Positions 63,393-64,000 of a stretch of 64,000 bases of DNA are shown here, piece by piece. Under the pieces are notes generated by a model. That model did no database searches and was not told the origin of the DNA. It was given only the letters and a program-made list of their open reading frames with translations. A program made the position numbers and the translations under genes. Origin of the DNA: Chitinispirillales bacterium ANBcel5 (GTDB taxonomy: Bacteria; Fibrobacterota; Chitinivibrionia; Chitinivibrionales; Chitinispirillaceae); the NCBI GenBank assembly GCA_029688955.1, contig JARUKZ010000005.1:1-64000 (forward strand). The letters run 5' to 3'. The stretch's first letter is position 1, and each line of letters opens with the position of its first letter.

Positions 63393-64000
63393 ATGAAATT
63401 TGACCACAGAGTGCTGCATAAATTTCTACGCCACCCGCTGGCAGTACCGGGCCTTGTAGTATTGGCCCTTTTATACTCTGTAATGATTTTTGCAGAATTT
63501 GTAGCTCCCTATCACTATGATGATTCAGACAGAGAGCGTTCCTTTCAACCACCAAACAAAATTCATTTTTTTCATGAAGGCAGCTTTACCTTCCCACCGG
63601 TAGTATATCCCTACCAATACACCTTTAACCGCTACTATGAAAGAGTGTACGTAGAAGACCAAACCCAACCCCACCGGTTAACCTTTTTCCCAAAAGGCGA
63701 ACCCGTAAAACTCTGGGGTATCATTCCCATCTCACGGCGCCTCTTTGGGGTCGAAGGTAACCCGGAGAATGTCCGATTCTATCTGATGGGGGCTGATCCG
63801 GTTGGAAGGGACCTGTTTTCCAGAATCATTTACGGCTCACGAGTCTCCCTCACGGTTGGCTTCTTTGGTGTCGCTATCACATCTATTCTTGGGTTTCTTA
63901 TCGGTGGAATATCGGGCTACTTTGGTGGCAAAGTAGATTCCTTTCTTATGCGCTTTGCCGAATGTTTCATGCTCGTACCCTCTTTTTTCTTAATGCTTGC
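63393..64000 (+). CDS. DppC/OppC-type ABC transporter permease, partial
   Basis: The ATG at 63393 opens MKFDHRVLHKFLRHPLAVPG and a first membrane helix. A long loop follows, then MGADPVGRDLFSRIIYGSRVSLTVGFFGVA, the DppC/OppC motif (TDxxGRDxxSR). The gene runs off the window end after 202 codons, before the EAA loop. The loop between helix 1 and the GADPVGRD motif (about 110 residues) is longer than in E. coli OppC. Confidence 0.88.
   Translation, partial: MKFDHRVLHKFLRHPLAVPGLVVLALLYSVMIFAEFVAPYHYDDSDRERSFQPPNKIHFFHEGSFTFPPVVYPYQYTFNRYYERVYVEDQTQPHRLTFFPKGEPVKLWGIIPISRRLFGVEGNPENVRFYLMGADPVGRDLFSRIIYGSRVSLTVGFFGVAITSILGFLIGGISGYFGGKVDSFLMRFAECFMLVPSFFLML

Overview
The window is about 64 kb of a moderately AT-rich chromosome from a Gram-negative, didermic bacterium. 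Evidence for two membranes is the outer-membrane barrel proteins, lipoproteins with lipoboxes, type IV prepilins and a zinc ABC importer. Complete core genes (dnaK, recG, rlmH, rnhB, purN, tRNA-Arg, tRNA-Phe) show it is chromosomal. Clues such as a FlgD/T9SS-like C-terminal remnant, DUF4416, DUF1015, a Minf_1886-type protein and PEGA/FecR proteins suggest an FCB-type phylum such as Fibrobacterota (Chitinivibrionia). That assignment is an inference with low confidence.

Region 1 (1-6050) is accessory DNA. Small unrelated genes are separated by inverted-repeat elements that look like integron attC sites, together with a truncated tyrosine recombinase. The key content is a tight three-gene operon: adenosine-deaminase-like, Ham1/ITPase-like, and SIR2-like. 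It matches the recently described Kongming (KomABC) anti-phage system. There the deaminase and a phage kinase make dITP, and the Ham1-like/SIR2 complex senses it and destroys NAD+. The Ham1 protein here has lost catalytic-site residues, which fits a sensor.

Region 2 (6100-20250) is envelope-related and partly decayed. It holds a TonB-receptor-like barrel, a barrel gene broken by an in-frame stop, a methyltransferase and a three-repeat beta-helix lipoprotein. Next come an antiporter fragment and two tandem copies of a three-gene minor-pilin operon (PilV-, PilW- and PilX-like). Each copy has a sigma70-type promoter followed by the same 12-bp palindrome.

Region 3 (20250-38550) is mostly housekeeping on the minus strand: dnaK, a processive GT2, recG, rlmH, an M50 protease with CBS domains, an ECF sigma factor with a FecR/PEGA/TPR partner, MoxR, a YbhN-type protein, DUF1015, rnhB, purN and a second GT2. 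Region 4 (38550-45000) has a decayed response regulator, a strictly periodic 42-bp non-coding tandem array of about 18 units, an exported ankyrin protein, a nucleoside-type MFS transporter and a YwgA-like gene beside a truncated HD-type partner.

Region 5 (44680-50900) holds a DUF4416 gene, an arylamine N-acetyltransferase, a Fur/Zur-znuACB zinc operon with a candidate operator and a divergent small structured transcript, and a CrtI-like oxidoreductase. Region 6 (51100-64000) has lipid/glycan genes, a GH31 glycosidase, tRNA-Arg, a STAS-TM-stalk-PEGA protein whose only good start is AUU, a Minf_1886 protein, tRNA-Phe, and an oligopeptide-type ABC importer (binding protein, two permeases) running off the window end.
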